NCBI GenBank assembly: GCA_016871315.1
Contig: VFZE01000008.1
Location: 62,001-126,000 of the forward strand
Source: Acidimicrobiia bacterium
GTDB taxonomy: Bacteria; Acidobacteriota; Terriglobia; Bryobacterales; Bryobacteraceae
DNA: 64,000 bases
Direction of reading: 5' to 3'
Below the pieces are notes generated by a model. It made no database searches and was not told the DNA's origin. It saw only the letters and a list, made by a program, of their open reading frames with translations. The position numbers and the translations under genes are program-made. This document shows, in pieces, positions 50,620 through 59,227 of this stretch (position 1 is the stretch's first letter; each line of letters opens with the position of its first letter).

Positions 50620-51545
50620 GCCGCCGCCCGCAGATCCGCCGCCGTCGGCGGATGCAGCCGGTTCGCATACCCGCTCAGCCGTGGCAGCAGCCGCAGCACC
50701 GGAGCCGCCAGCCGGAACACATCCCTCGCATCCACCCGCACGTCAAATCCCGCTCCCGGCAGCAGTTCATCGGCCAGCCCGTACAACGATTCCAGCTCGC
50801 TTGGGTCCTCCACAGGCAGCCGCGTCCGCGTCGGCCGGCTCTCATCCCGCACCGCAACCACCCCGATCTCGGAAAACAAATAGCACATCCTCGCCACATG
50901 CGAAGGTTCCAGATCAGCCGCCCGCGAAACATACGCCAGGTTCGTCTTCGTGATATCCAGCTGATGCGGCTGCACGAACAGCGGCACCGGCGCGAACGCC
51001 GCATGCGCCGACTCATGCCCAATATCGGAATCCCAATCCCAATCCTGCCCCAGCTTCCGCGCCGTCACCAGCCACACATCCGGCTCTCCGCTCTCTCCAC
51101 TCCTCCACGCAACCCCATGGTTCCGCATCGTCGAGCACGGCACAATCCCCCGCCGCGACTCCGCTGTCAGCAACGGCTCCTCATCCAACCGCAACCCGCC
51201 GTCGGAAGAATAGTAAATCGCCCACGGCTGCACATGCGTCCGCCAAGTCAGTATCTCCTCAATTTCCTCCTCCCCCACCAGCCCCTGCGACACCATCGCA
51301 TCCCGCCGCGCCAGCCGGTTCGGTATCTCCCGCTTCAGATACTCCCCGCAATTCTCCACGAATCGCTCCACCCGCTCCGGCTCCACATCCAGATCCGCAT
51401 ACAGGCTGATCGATGCCGGCAAATAGACATCCAGCCCCGAAGCCAGCCCCGAAGCCAGGCGCTCCCGCACGCCCTCTACCACATGCACCGTCGTCTCATT
51501 CCACGGCAACCGCTTAGGCCGGGAAGCTGTGAACAAGCAATTCAT
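50610..51545 (-). CDS. Uncharacterised protein with HExxH motif, last gene of the ABC/TIR-like operon
   Basis: A 311-residue cytoplasmic-looking protein without recognisable family. The only catalytic-type motif is DIGHESAHAAF near residue 180, an HExxH zinc-peptidase pattern in a plausible helix. The N-terminal 100 residues are helical (EPERVERFVENCGEYLKREIPNRL) and contain the segment ILTWRTHVQPWAIYYSSDG. The C-terminal part is rich in Arg and Leu. The start at 51545 overlaps the ABC ATPase gene by 32 bases, and the order suggests a role connected to the importer or the TIR-like protein. A chance HExxH cannot be ruled out. Confidence 0.6.
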   Translation of the reverse strand: MNCLFTASRPKRLPWNETTVHVVEGVRERLASGLASGLDVYLPASISLYADLDVEPERVERFVENCGEYLKREIPNRLARRDAMVSQGLVGEEEIEEILTWRTHVQPWAIYYSSDGGLRLDEEPLLTAESRRGIVPCSTMRNHGVAWRSGESGEPDVWLVTARKLGQDWDWDSDIGHESAHAAFAPVPLFVQPHQLDITKTNLAYVSRAADLEPSHVARMCYLFSEIGVVAVRDESRPTRTRLPVEDPSELESLYGLADELLPGAGFDVRVDARDVFRLAAPVLRLLPRLSGYANRLHPPTAADLRAAAQR

Positions 51546-52275
51546 AGATCTCCAGAAATTCCGGCGTCTTCATCTGCTCCCGCGTCCGCGGCTTCGCAAG
51601 CGTCGAATCGATCACCTTCAAAATCCGCCCCGGCCGCGGCTTCAACAACACCACCCGATCGGCAAGCAGCACCGATTCGCGCAGGTCATGCGTCACCAGA
51701 ATCACCGTACATTTAGTCTGACGCACCGCCTTCAACAGCAGTTGCTGCATGCTGTCACGCCTCGTCTCATCCAGCGCCCCGAACGGCTCATCCAGCAACA
51801 GCAGTCGCGGCTCCACGATCATCGTCCGCGCGATCGCCAGCCGCTGCCTCATCCCCCCAGACAGCGCCTTCGGAAACGAATCGGCGAATTCGCTCAGCCC
51901 CATGAACTCCAGCCACTCCTTCACCTTTCCGTTCGCGCACTCTCCCTTCTCCTGCAACCCGAACGCCACGTTCTCCCGCACCGTCAGCCACGGAAACGCG
52001 TTGTAGGACTGAAACACCAGTCCCCGCTGTGGCGACGGCCCTTCTATACACCGCCCCTCAAACCACACCTTGCCCGTAGTCGGCGAATCCAAACCCGCCG
52101 CCAGTCGCAGCAGCGTCGACTTCCCGCATCCGGACGGTCCCACCAGCGAAATGAACTCGCCCTCCAAAATCGTCAGGTTGATCTCCTCGGCCGCCGTGAT
52201 CGAGCCGCCTCTCTCATCCAGGAACACTCGCGTGACATCTTCAAACCGCAACGCCGCATTGTCGGTCACTGCCAT
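51514..52275 (-). CDS. NitT/TauT-type ABC importer ATPase
   Basis: A 253-residue ATPase subunit. Walker A GPSGCGKST near residue 43, the Q-loop LVFQSYNAFPWLTV, the signature LSGGMRQRLAIARTM, Walker B LLLLDEPFGALDE and the switch His in VTHDLRESVLLAD are complete. It belongs with SsuB/TauB/NrtD-type importers of sulfonates, nitrate, thiamine precursors and similar small molecules; the substrate here is unknown. It overlaps the permease gene by 10 bases and the HExxH gene by 32 bases. Confidence 0.94.
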   Translation of the reverse strand: MAVTDNAALRFEDVTRVFLDERGGSITAAEEINLTILEGEFISLVGPSGCGKSTLLRLAAGLDSPTTGKVWFEGRCIEGPSPQRGLVFQSYNAFPWLTVRENVAFGLQEKGECANGKVKEWLEFMGLSEFADSFPKALSGGMRQRLAIARTMIVEPRLLLLDEPFGALDETRRDSMQQLLLKAVRQTKCTVILVTHDLRESVLLADRVVLLKPRPGRILKVIDSTLAKPRTREQMKTPEFLEIYELLVHSFPA

Positions 52276-53030
52276 CGGAACATTCTGCCTGCACCCAGTT
52301 TAAACATCCGGTCCGTCAGCAACCCAAGCAACCCGATAAAGAGGATTCCCGCAAATACCCGGTCCGTCTCCAAATACCGCTGCGACTGAATCACGAAGTA
52401 GCCGATCCCCTTGTTCCCCGCCACCAGCTCCGCCAGCACCAGGTACGACCATGCCCACCCCGCCGCGATCCGCATATCGTCCCAAATCGCCGGCATCGCC
52501 CACGGCAGCACGATCCGCCGGATGATCTCGAACTCGCTCAGCCCGAACGTCCGCCCCGCCTCCACCAGATCACCCGGCACCGTCCGCGCATCGTCGGCAA
52601 ACAGCAGCACCTGCTGAAACACCAGCCCAATTGTGATCACCGCCATCTTCTGCAAATCATCGATCCCGAACCACAGAATGCACAGCGGCACCAGCGCCGC
52701 CACAGGCAGATACCTCGTGAACCCGCACAGCGGGTGAATCACCCGCGCCATCCAATCCACCCGCGCCGTCATGATCCCCAGCGGAAACGCAACCAGCGTC
52801 GAAAACAAAAATGCTCCGCCAACTCGCACTATGCTTGGCCAGAGGTGCCCCTGCAAAAAATCCACCGTCAGCAGCTTCCGGAATCCCGCCAGCGTCTCCG
52901 CCGGACCCGGCAAAAACACAGGATCCACCGTCCCTGTCTCCGTCAGCCCCACCCACAGCGCGGCCAGAAACACCAACGGCGCCGCCGTCATCACCCGCCG
53001 CTGCCAGATTCCCATGGCCGCATGTTCCAT
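52266..53030 (-). CDS. NitT/TauT-type ABC importer permease
   Basis: A 254-residue inner membrane protein with about six helices. The coupling segment DLVEAGRTFGLSEFEIIRRIVLPWAMPAI is the EAA loop of BPD-type permeases, and the N-terminal region FLPGPAETLAGFRKLL is typical of SsuC/TauC relatives. It starts 6 bases after the TIR-like gene ends and overlaps the ATPase gene. The partner binding protein is encoded on the far side of the TIR-like gene. Confidence 0.93.
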   Translation of the reverse strand: MEHAAMGIWQRRVMTAAPLVFLAALWVGLTETGTVDPVFLPGPAETLAGFRKLLTVDFLQGHLWPSIVRVGGAFLFSTLVAFPLGIMTARVDWMARVIHPLCGFTRYLPVAALVPLCILWFGIDDLQKMAVITIGLVFQQVLLFADDARTVPGDLVEAGRTFGLSEFEIIRRIVLPWAMPAIWDDMRIAAGWAWSYLVLAELVAGNKGIGYFVIQSQRYLETDRVFAGILFIGLLGLLTDRMFKLGAGRMFRWQ

Positions 53031-53036
53031 AGGATG

Positions 53037-54203
53037 CTAATTGCCCGCCGCAGCTCCCACCGGCGTTTGCCCGAAGCAGTACTTCCTTAGCTCAGCATGA
53101 ATCGCCGGATCAAACTCCTGCTTCAGCCGCTGCCAGATCTTCTCTCCGTTGCCGTTCTCCTCCAGCTTGAACGCATTCGTCGATTGAAATATCGAGGATG
53201 TCGGACCCTCGGGCGGTTCGATGTAGTTCACTTTGATGTCTTCTGCCGTGTCGTAAGCTCGATCCTTCTCCAGCCACGTCACAAACTTCCCCTCCAGATG
53301 CTTGCGCATGTAGCATTTCGCAAACAATTCACTGTCTGCGTTGTGGATGCAAAAATCGAATGGCCCATGCGGAAGGATGCAGATCGTCATCGACTCCTTC
53401 AGTAGCTCCAAGTTCTTGATCACGTCCTCTTTCTTCTCCTTGGTCAGCCTCCTCCGGTCGGCGGTGTTCTTTCCACCCAATCCCGCCGTGGCCAGCGTTT
53501 GCAGGAACTTCGATGTGACTGAATGATTCTGGCTTTCCCTCAGGAAGTACATGTACCGGACCCCGGTCTTCATGTTGCCCAATGCATGATCGGCAAACTC
53601 CCCGTCGCTTTCAATCGGTTGCCCCGTCCGCACGATCACCTCGCTTCCATCCTGCAACTGCCCCGGCGTGATCGACTTCAGCTGCTCATACGCCATCAGC
53701 ACCGCCGCATCCACGTAAGTGAATTCCGGCCGCACATAAACATCCTTCTCATCCATCACACCCTGGATCATGACGGCGGCGTCCTTCAATGCCTCCCGGC
53801 ATGCCGCCGGTGTCAGCTGCCCCGGCTGCTCGAAATGCACGAATGTCCTTCCGGCAAGATCGCTCGGCACATCGTCGCGGTCCACCGAGGCGATCATGAA
53901 ACACCGCTCCGGCTGAAGTCCCAGGCCCCCCATGAACAATCCCAACTCGAAGATGCAGTTGTCCCGCGGGACGATCTTCGCCTCCCCGCGCTGCTCGGTC
54001 GGATCATCCGGTGTCAGAAGCACCGCGAAAAAGTCCACTTCCTTGCACGCATCCAGCAACGATTGCAGTGTCTCCGTGCTCGGCGCGAACGTGTCTCTTT
54101 CCCAAATCTGCACATCCACACTGCCTTGCAGATGAAACTGCAGCGCCCGGGCCAGCGGTGCGCTCCTCCCGCTCGATGCAACGAACATTCTCTTTTTCCG
54201 CAT
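53037..54203 (-). CDS. TIR-like (PF10137 / CAP12-PCTIR type) protein with novel C-terminal domain
   Basis: A 388-residue cytoplasmic protein. Residues about 5-135 match the prokaryotic TIR-like nucleotide-binding domain: MFVASSGRSAPLARALQFHL, VQIWERDTFAPSTETLQSLL, DFFAVLLTPDD and PRDNCIFELGLFMGGLG. Glu86 in FELG is at the NADase catalytic position. Relatives degrade NAD+ in antiphage systems such as CBASS and Pycsar. Residues about 150-388 (GVRYMYFLRESQNHSV, ICILPHGPFDFCIHN) are not STING, SAVED or any sensor I recognise. The gene sits 6 bases from an ABC binding-protein gene on one side and 6 bases from the permease on the other. No cyclase is nearby. Confidence 0.85.
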   Translation of the reverse strand: MRKKRMFVASSGRSAPLARALQFHLQGSVDVQIWERDTFAPSTETLQSLLDACKEVDFFAVLLTPDDPTEQRGEAKIVPRDNCIFELGLFMGGLGLQPERCFMIASVDRDDVPSDLAGRTFVHFEQPGQLTPAACREALKDAAVMIQGVMDEKDVYVRPEFTYVDAAVLMAYEQLKSITPGQLQDGSEVIVRTGQPIESDGEFADHALGNMKTGVRYMYFLRESQNHSVTSKFLQTLATAGLGGKNTADRRRLTKEKKEDVIKNLELLKESMTICILPHGPFDFCIHNADSELFAKCYMRKHLEGKFVTWLEKDRAYDTAEDIKVNYIEPPEGPTSSIFQSTNAFKLEENGNGEKIWQRLKQEFDPAIHAELRKYCFGQTPVGAAAGN

Positions 54204-54209
54204 TTTTTT

Positions 54210-55193
54210 CTACCTCGCTGCTTTATGGATAAATCCAGGATCAACCACCGAATCCGCCTTCACCGCTCGCCCAATCACTCCCGCCTCTTTCCATATCTCC
54301 GCCGCCCGCTCCGCCACCTGATACACCGGCCCACGCACGCCCTCTGCTCCAAAGTAAGACCGGTTCCTCTCCAAATCACAAAACTTCGCCCCGCTAAGGA
54401 TCGCCCCATACTTCGCCGCGTCCACCTGGAAATGCGGCGCCATCACCTGGTTGGCTTCCGCCGCGTTCGCCTTCCAATAAGCAATCGCCTTCAAAAGCGC
54501 ATTCACTATCTTCTGCACGTCTTCACGCGACGATGCCATCACCTCGTTGTTGAACGCCAGGCAATCCACGATCAGATCCGGGTGATCGCTCGTCGAAGCC
54601 AAAATGTGACCCCCGCCCTCCTCACGCGCCATCGTCAGCCACGGCTCCCAGATCGCCGCCGCATCCACCTTGTTCGTAATGAACGCCGCCCCCGCTTCCG
54701 ATGTTTCCATATCCACCGTATTCAAATCCTCCACCTTCAGGCCATGCTGCCGCAACATCGCCCGCACAAAGAATTCGCTCGGCAACCCCCGCTGAAACGC
54801 CAGCCTCTTACCCCTCAAGTCCTCGAACTTTTGAATCCCTTTTTTCGCTACGATCCCGTCACCGCCCGTGGATTCATCAATCGCCATCACGACTTTCGTC
54901 TCCAGGTTGTTCCCCGCCGACATCACGAAATAATCCACCGGCGCCGCCAACCCGTCAATCCGCCCCGCCTTCAGCGCGCTGTTCCGCTCCGCCACTCCCG
55001 TCAGCACAATCAGATCCACATCCACTCCCGCCTCGCGAAAGAAGCCCTTTTCCTTCGCCAGGTAGAAAGGTCCGAACCCCACCCACGGTCCAAGCCCGAT
55101 TCGGTACATCTTTGTTTGCGGCTTGGAACCGCAGCTGGCCAGCAAAATGATCAGCACGAAGAATGCACCAGATGCATGTCGGAAAGTTCTCAT
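54210..55193 (-). CDS. SsuA/THI5-like substrate-binding lipoprotein
   Basis: A 327-residue exported lipoprotein (lipobox LIILLASC, Cys near residue 21). The NMT1/SsuA fold is shown by GPWVGFGPFYLAKEKGFFREAGVDVDLI at the start of the mature domain, DGLAAPVDYFVM and DLRGKRLAFQRGLPSEFFVRAML, and by VDAAAIWEPWL in the second lobe. It captures the substrate of the downstream permease/ATPase pair. It is the first gene of the five-gene operon, separated from the TIR-like gene by 6 bases. Confidence 0.93.
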   Translation of the reverse strand: MRTFRHASGAFFVLIILLASCGSKPQTKMYRIGLGPWVGFGPFYLAKEKGFFREAGVDVDLIVLTGVAERNSALKAGRIDGLAAPVDYFVMSAGNNLETKVVMAIDESTGGDGIVAKKGIQKFEDLRGKRLAFQRGLPSEFFVRAMLRQHGLKVEDLNTVDMETSEAGAAFITNKVDAAAIWEPWLTMAREEGGGHILASTSDHPDLIVDCLAFNNEVMASSREDVQKIVNALLKAIAYWKANAAEANQVMAPHFQVDAAKYGAILSGAKFCDLERNRSYFGAEGVRGPVYQVAERAAEIWKEAGVIGRAVKADSVVDPGFIHKAAR

Positions 55194-55251
55194 ATTCGCC
55201 CGGCCGGATTACGAGAAAGATATCACGGCGCAAGGAAAAAGAAAACTTGAT

Positions 55252-56679
55252 TTAAGCCGGACGGCTTCGCCCTTCCTTTTGATACCGCTCCAGTAACCCG
55301 CTCAAGTTCTTCACCATCTCCGGCTGCTTCAGATAAAGATTGTTCTCCTCCCCCGGATCCTGCGCCAGATTATAAAGCTGCCCCTCCGCCTCGCCCGGCT
55401 TCGCCTCCAGCTTCCTCGGTTCGCTGAACCCGCCAGACCCCAGCCCCAGCTCCAGCTTCCAATCCCCCTTCCGGATCGAAAACATCCCTTGCGAGGAATG
55501 ATGTACCACCGCATCCCGCGAACCCGCCTTCCCCTCCAGACACGGCAGCCACGAAAAGCTATCCTCCCCCGCATCCGCAGCCAACTTCACCCCGTCCATC
55601 TCCGCAACCGTCGCCAGCAGATCCGTCAAGCACGACAGCTGAGTGCTCACCACGCCCGCCTTCGCCTTACCCGGATACCTCACGATAAACGGAATCCGGT
55701 GCCCCGCCTCCCAAATATCCGCCTTCATCCCCCTCCAGTGCGCATTCGCCCGGTGCGGAAACTTCGCCTTATCCTCCGGCGTCCAGTGCGCCCCGTTATC
55801 CGAGGTAAACACCACCATCGTGTTCGACCCCAGCTTCTGCTCCTCCAGCGTCCGCAGCACTTGCCCCAGCAGTTCATCCACCTGCACCACAAAGTCCCCG
55901 TAAATCCCACCCTTGCTCTTGCCCTGAAACTGCTTCAGCGGTACCCACGGCGTGTGCGGCCCCGTCAGCGGCAAGTACAGGAAAAACGGCTTCGAAGCCT
56001 CGCGCGCACGCTCCCGCAAGTAACCCGTCGCCTGACGCGCCAGCACCGGCAGCACCTCTTCAATCTTGAACGACGGCGCCATTGGACCCTCCCGCCAGAA
56101 CACCCCGCGCGGCTGATTCCTCCCCGGCGTTTGATCCGTCGCCTGCTCCACCGCCCGGTCATTTTCCACATACAAGTACGGAGCCATATCCAGCGATGCC
56201 GGAATCCCGTAAAAATAATCGAACCCGTGATCGTTCGGATTTGGCCGCAGCGGTTTTGAATAATCGGCAGGCTCCTGATCCCCCAACCCGAGATGCCACT
56301 TCCCCACGCAGCCCGTATGATACCCGCGCGAGCGCAGCAAACTCGCCACCGTCATCCGCCCCGGCTCGATCAGGTTCTTCGAATACCCATTCAGCACCCC
56401 GCTCTTCAGCCGCGATCGCCAGCAGTAGCGCCCCGTCAGAATCCCGTACCGCGTCGGCGTACACACCGAGCTCGGCGAATGCATGTCCGTGAACCGCACA
56501 CCTTGCGCCGCCAGCTTGTCCGCATTCGGCGTTGGAATCTGCGAATCCTTGTTGTAGCACCGCAGATCTCCCCACCCCAGATCGTCGCAAAGCACATAAA
56601 CAATATTCGGCCGCGTCGCCGCTTTCAGTGGCAGCGCCGATGCGGCGGCCGCTTGCAAAAACTGCCGGCGGTTGCTCAC
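55252..56679 (-). CDS. Secreted sulfatase (formylglycine type)
   Basis: A 475-residue arylsulfatase-family enzyme. The N-terminus NRRQFLQAAAASALP is a Tat- or Sec-type signal. The metal ligands Asp32 and Asp33 are in YVLCDDLGWGD. The active-site motif is C73-T-P-T-R within SSVCTPTRYGILTGR, where Cys is converted to formylglycine by a maturation enzyme not encoded here. TSDNGAHW is the later metal/substrate motif. The target sulfate ester is unknown. It overlaps the DUF1080 gene (ATGA). Confidence 0.92.
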   Translation of the reverse strand: MSNRRQFLQAAAASALPLKAATRPNIVYVLCDDLGWGDLRCYNKDSQIPTPNADKLAAQGVRFTDMHSPSSVCTPTRYGILTGRYCWRSRLKSGVLNGYSKNLIEPGRMTVASLLRSRGYHTGCVGKWHLGLGDQEPADYSKPLRPNPNDHGFDYFYGIPASLDMAPYLYVENDRAVEQATDQTPGRNQPRGVFWREGPMAPSFKIEEVLPVLARQATGYLRERAREASKPFFLYLPLTGPHTPWVPLKQFQGKSKGGIYGDFVVQVDELLGQVLRTLEEQKLGSNTMVVFTSDNGAHWTPEDKAKFPHRANAHWRGMKADIWEAGHRIPFIVRYPGKAKAGVVSTQLSCLTDLLATVAEMDGVKLAADAGEDSFSWLPCLEGKAGSRDAVVHHSSQGMFSIRKGDWKLELGLGSGGFSEPRKLEAKPGEAEGQLYNLAQDPGEENNLYLKQPEMVKNLSGLLERYQKEGRSRPA

Positions 56680-57842
56680 TGTACCTTCTCCAATATTTCA
56701 ATGTCCTTGTAATAAACTTCCAGTTCGTTGCGCGGATTCAGTTGCAGCGCGAACCGCCCCTCTAGCGGCCCCGGATCATTCCGCACCTCAGACATCTTCA
56801 TCCCGTTCACATGCACAACCACGCGCCGCCCGTGCGCGGAAACCGTCATCCGGTTCCACTCCCCAACCTTATAATGCGGCGTCTCCGCCACAGGACCCGT
56901 ATGCACCAGCCACCCGCGCTTGCCCGGATGCTGCAACCCTCCCACGTCGCGAGTCGGGTCCACCTCCACCTCATACCCCATCGCCGGCGGCGCTCCCATC
57001 CGGAAAAAGAACCCGCTGTTGCCCTTCACCACCTTGTAATCCAGACGCACCGTCACATTCGAATACTCCGCCTCCGACATCAGAAACCCCCGTTGCCCCG
57101 CGCCCGGACCATGCGTACCCTTCACTGCTCCATCCACAATCGCCCAATCCCCGCCGCCATCCTTCTTCCAGCCGCTCAACGTCCGCCCGTCGAATATCCG
57201 CCGCCACTGGTGACGCCCCAACTCCGCGATCCGCAAATTCCGCCACCGCACCTCCGCCGGCGAATCCCCCTTGAACGAATGCACCTGCAGCCCGATAAAC
57301 CCCTCCAGATCCTCCGAATCCACCAAATCCGCGCACGGCACATGATTCACCCACGTCCGTATCCGGTCCCCGCGCGCCTCCACCAGATACTGATTCCACT
57401 GATTGTCCTTGAACGCCCCCTTGCACTCCGCATCCGAGGAAGTGTTGTGCACCCACCCCCGCCGCGCCTCATCGTAAATCCCACCAGACGCCCCCGACCG
57501 CTCGCTCGCGATCTCCACCTGGTACCCGTAAACCCGCCCCGGGTGATGACGCCCCACCGCCGTATCGTAAGCATGGCTCCGAACCTGCACTCCCGAATTC
57601 AGCCGCGGATCCACCTTCACCTCAAACTCAAGCAAAAAATCCCCATAACTCTTCCGCGTGCACAGGAACGTATTCGGACTCCCCTCCACCGTCGTCCCGA
57701 CAATCTCTCCATTCTCCAACCGGTAACTCGCCTTCCCGCTGCGAATCTCAAACTCGTCGAGATTCTTCCCATTGAACAGCGGAACCCAAGCCTCCGCTGC
57801 AAATCCGCTCCAGGCAACAATTACCATCCATACAAAGCGCAT
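56676..57842 (-). CDS. Secreted protein with two DUF1080 (3-keto-disaccharide hydrolase) domains
   Basis: A 388-residue exported protein (signal FVWMVIVAWSGFAAEA). Two concanavalin-like DUF1080 domains stand in tandem. The first is WVPLFNGKNLDEFEI to LQVHSFKGDSPAEVRWRNLRI (about residues 20-205), the second WRRIFDGRTLSGWKKDG to GRFALQLNPRNELEVYYKDIEI (about residues 210-385). Known members hydrolyse 3-keto glycosides made by Gfo/Idh-type dehydrogenases, and such a dehydrogenase is encoded just upstream. ATG at 57842 (MRFVWMV) precedes the signal peptide directly. The sulfatase start overlaps its stop. Confidence 0.9.
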   Translation of the reverse strand: MRFVWMVIVAWSGFAAEAWVPLFNGKNLDEFEIRSGKASYRLENGEIVGTTVEGSPNTFLCTRKSYGDFLLEFEVKVDPRLNSGVQVRSHAYDTAVGRHHPGRVYGYQVEIASERSGASGGIYDEARRGWVHNTSSDAECKGAFKDNQWNQYLVEARGDRIRTWVNHVPCADLVDSEDLEGFIGLQVHSFKGDSPAEVRWRNLRIAELGRHQWRRIFDGRTLSGWKKDGGGDWAIVDGAVKGTHGPGAGQRGFLMSEAEYSNVTVRLDYKVVKGNSGFFFRMGAPPAMGYEVEVDPTRDVGGLQHPGKRGWLVHTGPVAETPHYKVGEWNRMTVSAHGRRVVVHVNGMKMSEVRNDPGPLEGRFALQLNPRNELEVYYKDIEILEKVQ

Positions 57843-57904
57843 AGTGTGTTGAGTGTATCGCACACCGCATCTCCTGCTACCACCCAGAATCGTGCGTTGA
57901 TTCT

Positions 57905-57934
57905 ATCCGTGTTCATCTGTGTTTATCCGTGGCC
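57905..57934 (+). repeat. Intergenic ICVYPW-type repeat (10-base units)
   Basis: Three consecutive 10-base units, ATCCGTGTTC, ATCTGTGTTT and ATCCGTGGCC, lie in the 110-base gap between the Gfo/Idh and DUF1080 genes. Translated in one frame they read SVFICVYPW. I recall this phrase from dispersed intergenic repeats in many unrelated bacterial genomes, where it is often wrongly annotated as the end of short proteins. Nothing else is evident in the gap. Confidence 0.55.
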
Positions 57935-57953
57935 AATATTCTTTGTCCTCGAA

Positions 57954-59207
57954 CTAAACCCGATCCGCCACCACGTACGGCTTCCGATACTCCCGCCTCA
58001 ACATCCCATCCGCCGCCGCGTCATTCACGAACCGCATCGCCGCCGCGTCAAACCGCACCTCGCGCCCCAGCCGGTACGAAATATTCCCCAGATGACACAG
58101 CGCCGTCGACAAGTGCGTCTCCTCGATCTCCGCGTTCAACTCCTGCCACCGCCGCGACCTCACCGCATCCACGAAATTCTGCATGTGATCCTGATTCGCC
58201 GGATACTCCACCGCCGCCTCAGGCTTCTTGTTCCGCCCCAGCGTCACCTCGAACTCCCCATTCGCCCGGATATGCAAATGCCCCTTCGTCCCGAAGAAAT
58301 CCCAGCTCATCGGCTCCGCCGTATAATGCCCCCGGATCTCGCCCACGATGGATGACCCGTCCGCGTAACTCCACGTTACCGTCTGCGTATTCGGCGTCTC
58401 CGCCTGATCCTTGTACCCGAACCTCCCGCCGGTCGAATACACCCGCCCAGGCAGCCCCTTCTTCATGCCCCACCGCGAAATGTCCACCAGGTGAATCCCG
58501 TTGTTGCCCAGCTCCCCATTGCCGAAATCCCAAAACCAGTGCCAGTTATAGTGCACCAGGTTCTTGTGATACCTCTGCATCGGCGCCGGCCCCAGCCACA
58601 CATCCCAGTTCAGCCACGCCGGCGGCTCCGACGGCTGCTCGAACCCGATCGAATTCCGGTTCCCCGGAAAGAACCACTTCGCCTGATACACATCGCCCAC
58701 CACGCCCTCGTGCACCATCTGCACCGCCTTCCGGAACCGCCCCCAGCTACGCCGCTGCGTCCCGCCCTGCATCACGCGTTTATACTTCCGCGCCGCCTCC
58801 ACCAACTTCACACCCTCGAATATATTGTGCGAAACCGGCTTCTCCACATAAACATCCTTGCCCGCCTGACACGCCCAGATCCCCGCCAGCGCATGCCAGT
58901 GATTGCACGTCGCGATCAGCAGCGCATCCACTTCCTTGTCCTCCAGCGCCCGCCGCAGGTCTGACTCCAGCTTCGCCCGCTTGCCCGTCTTATCCAATAG
59001 CGTCTTCGCAGCCGCCTCCGTCCGATTCCCGTCCGGATCGATCAGCGTCGCCACCTCCACATGGGGAAGCGAAGAGCATTCCCGCAACAGATCGTTGCCG
59101 CGCCCTCCCATTCCCGCGATCGCCACACGCACGCGGTCATTCGCTCCCGCCCACGATGCCGAAGCAAGCGCCGAAGAAGATGCAAGCAGATATTGCCGTC
59201 GCGTCAT
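57954..59207 (-). CDS. Gfo/Idh/MocA-family oxidoreductase with Tat-like signal
   Basis: A 417-residue oxidoreductase. The N-terminus TRRQYLLASSSALASASW is a Tat-like signal. The Rossmann start is VRVAIAGMGGRGNDLL. EKPVSHNIFEGVKL follows near residue 120, and GNNGIHLVDISRWG has the conserved His. The C-terminal part ends with YRKPYVV. Together with the double DUF1080 protein it fits the pathway in which glycosides are oxidised at C3 and the 3-keto sugar is then eliminated outside the cytoplasm. The start at 59207 is chosen because the signal peptide begins there; a long open stretch upstream belongs to the M23 gene region. Confidence 0.9.
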   Translation of the reverse strand: MTRRQYLLASSSALASASWAGANDRVRVAIAGMGGRGNDLLRECSSLPHVEVATLIDPDGNRTEAAAKTLLDKTGKRAKLESDLRRALEDKEVDALLIATCNHWHALAGIWACQAGKDVYVEKPVSHNIFEGVKLVEAARKYKRVMQGGTQRRSWGRFRKAVQMVHEGVVGDVYQAKWFFPGNRNSIGFEQPSEPPAWLNWDVWLGPAPMQRYHKNLVHYNWHWFWDFGNGELGNNGIHLVDISRWGMKKGLPGRVYSTGGRFGYKDQAETPNTQTVTWSYADGSSIVGEIRGHYTAEPMSWDFFGTKGHLHIRANGEFEVTLGRNKKPEAAVEYPANQDHMQNFVDAVRSRRWQELNAEIEETHLSTALCHLGNISYRLGREVRFDAAAMRFVNDAAADGMLRREYRKPYVVADRV

Positions 59208-59227
59208 GATGGCGGTATTGTACCGCC

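Noticed and set aside
56811-58355. A 514-codon plus-strand frame containing ICVYPW
   Set aside because: It runs antisense through two solid genes (DUF1080 and Gfo/Idh) and is Pro/Arg/His-rich. Only the short intergenic repeat inside it is of interest.
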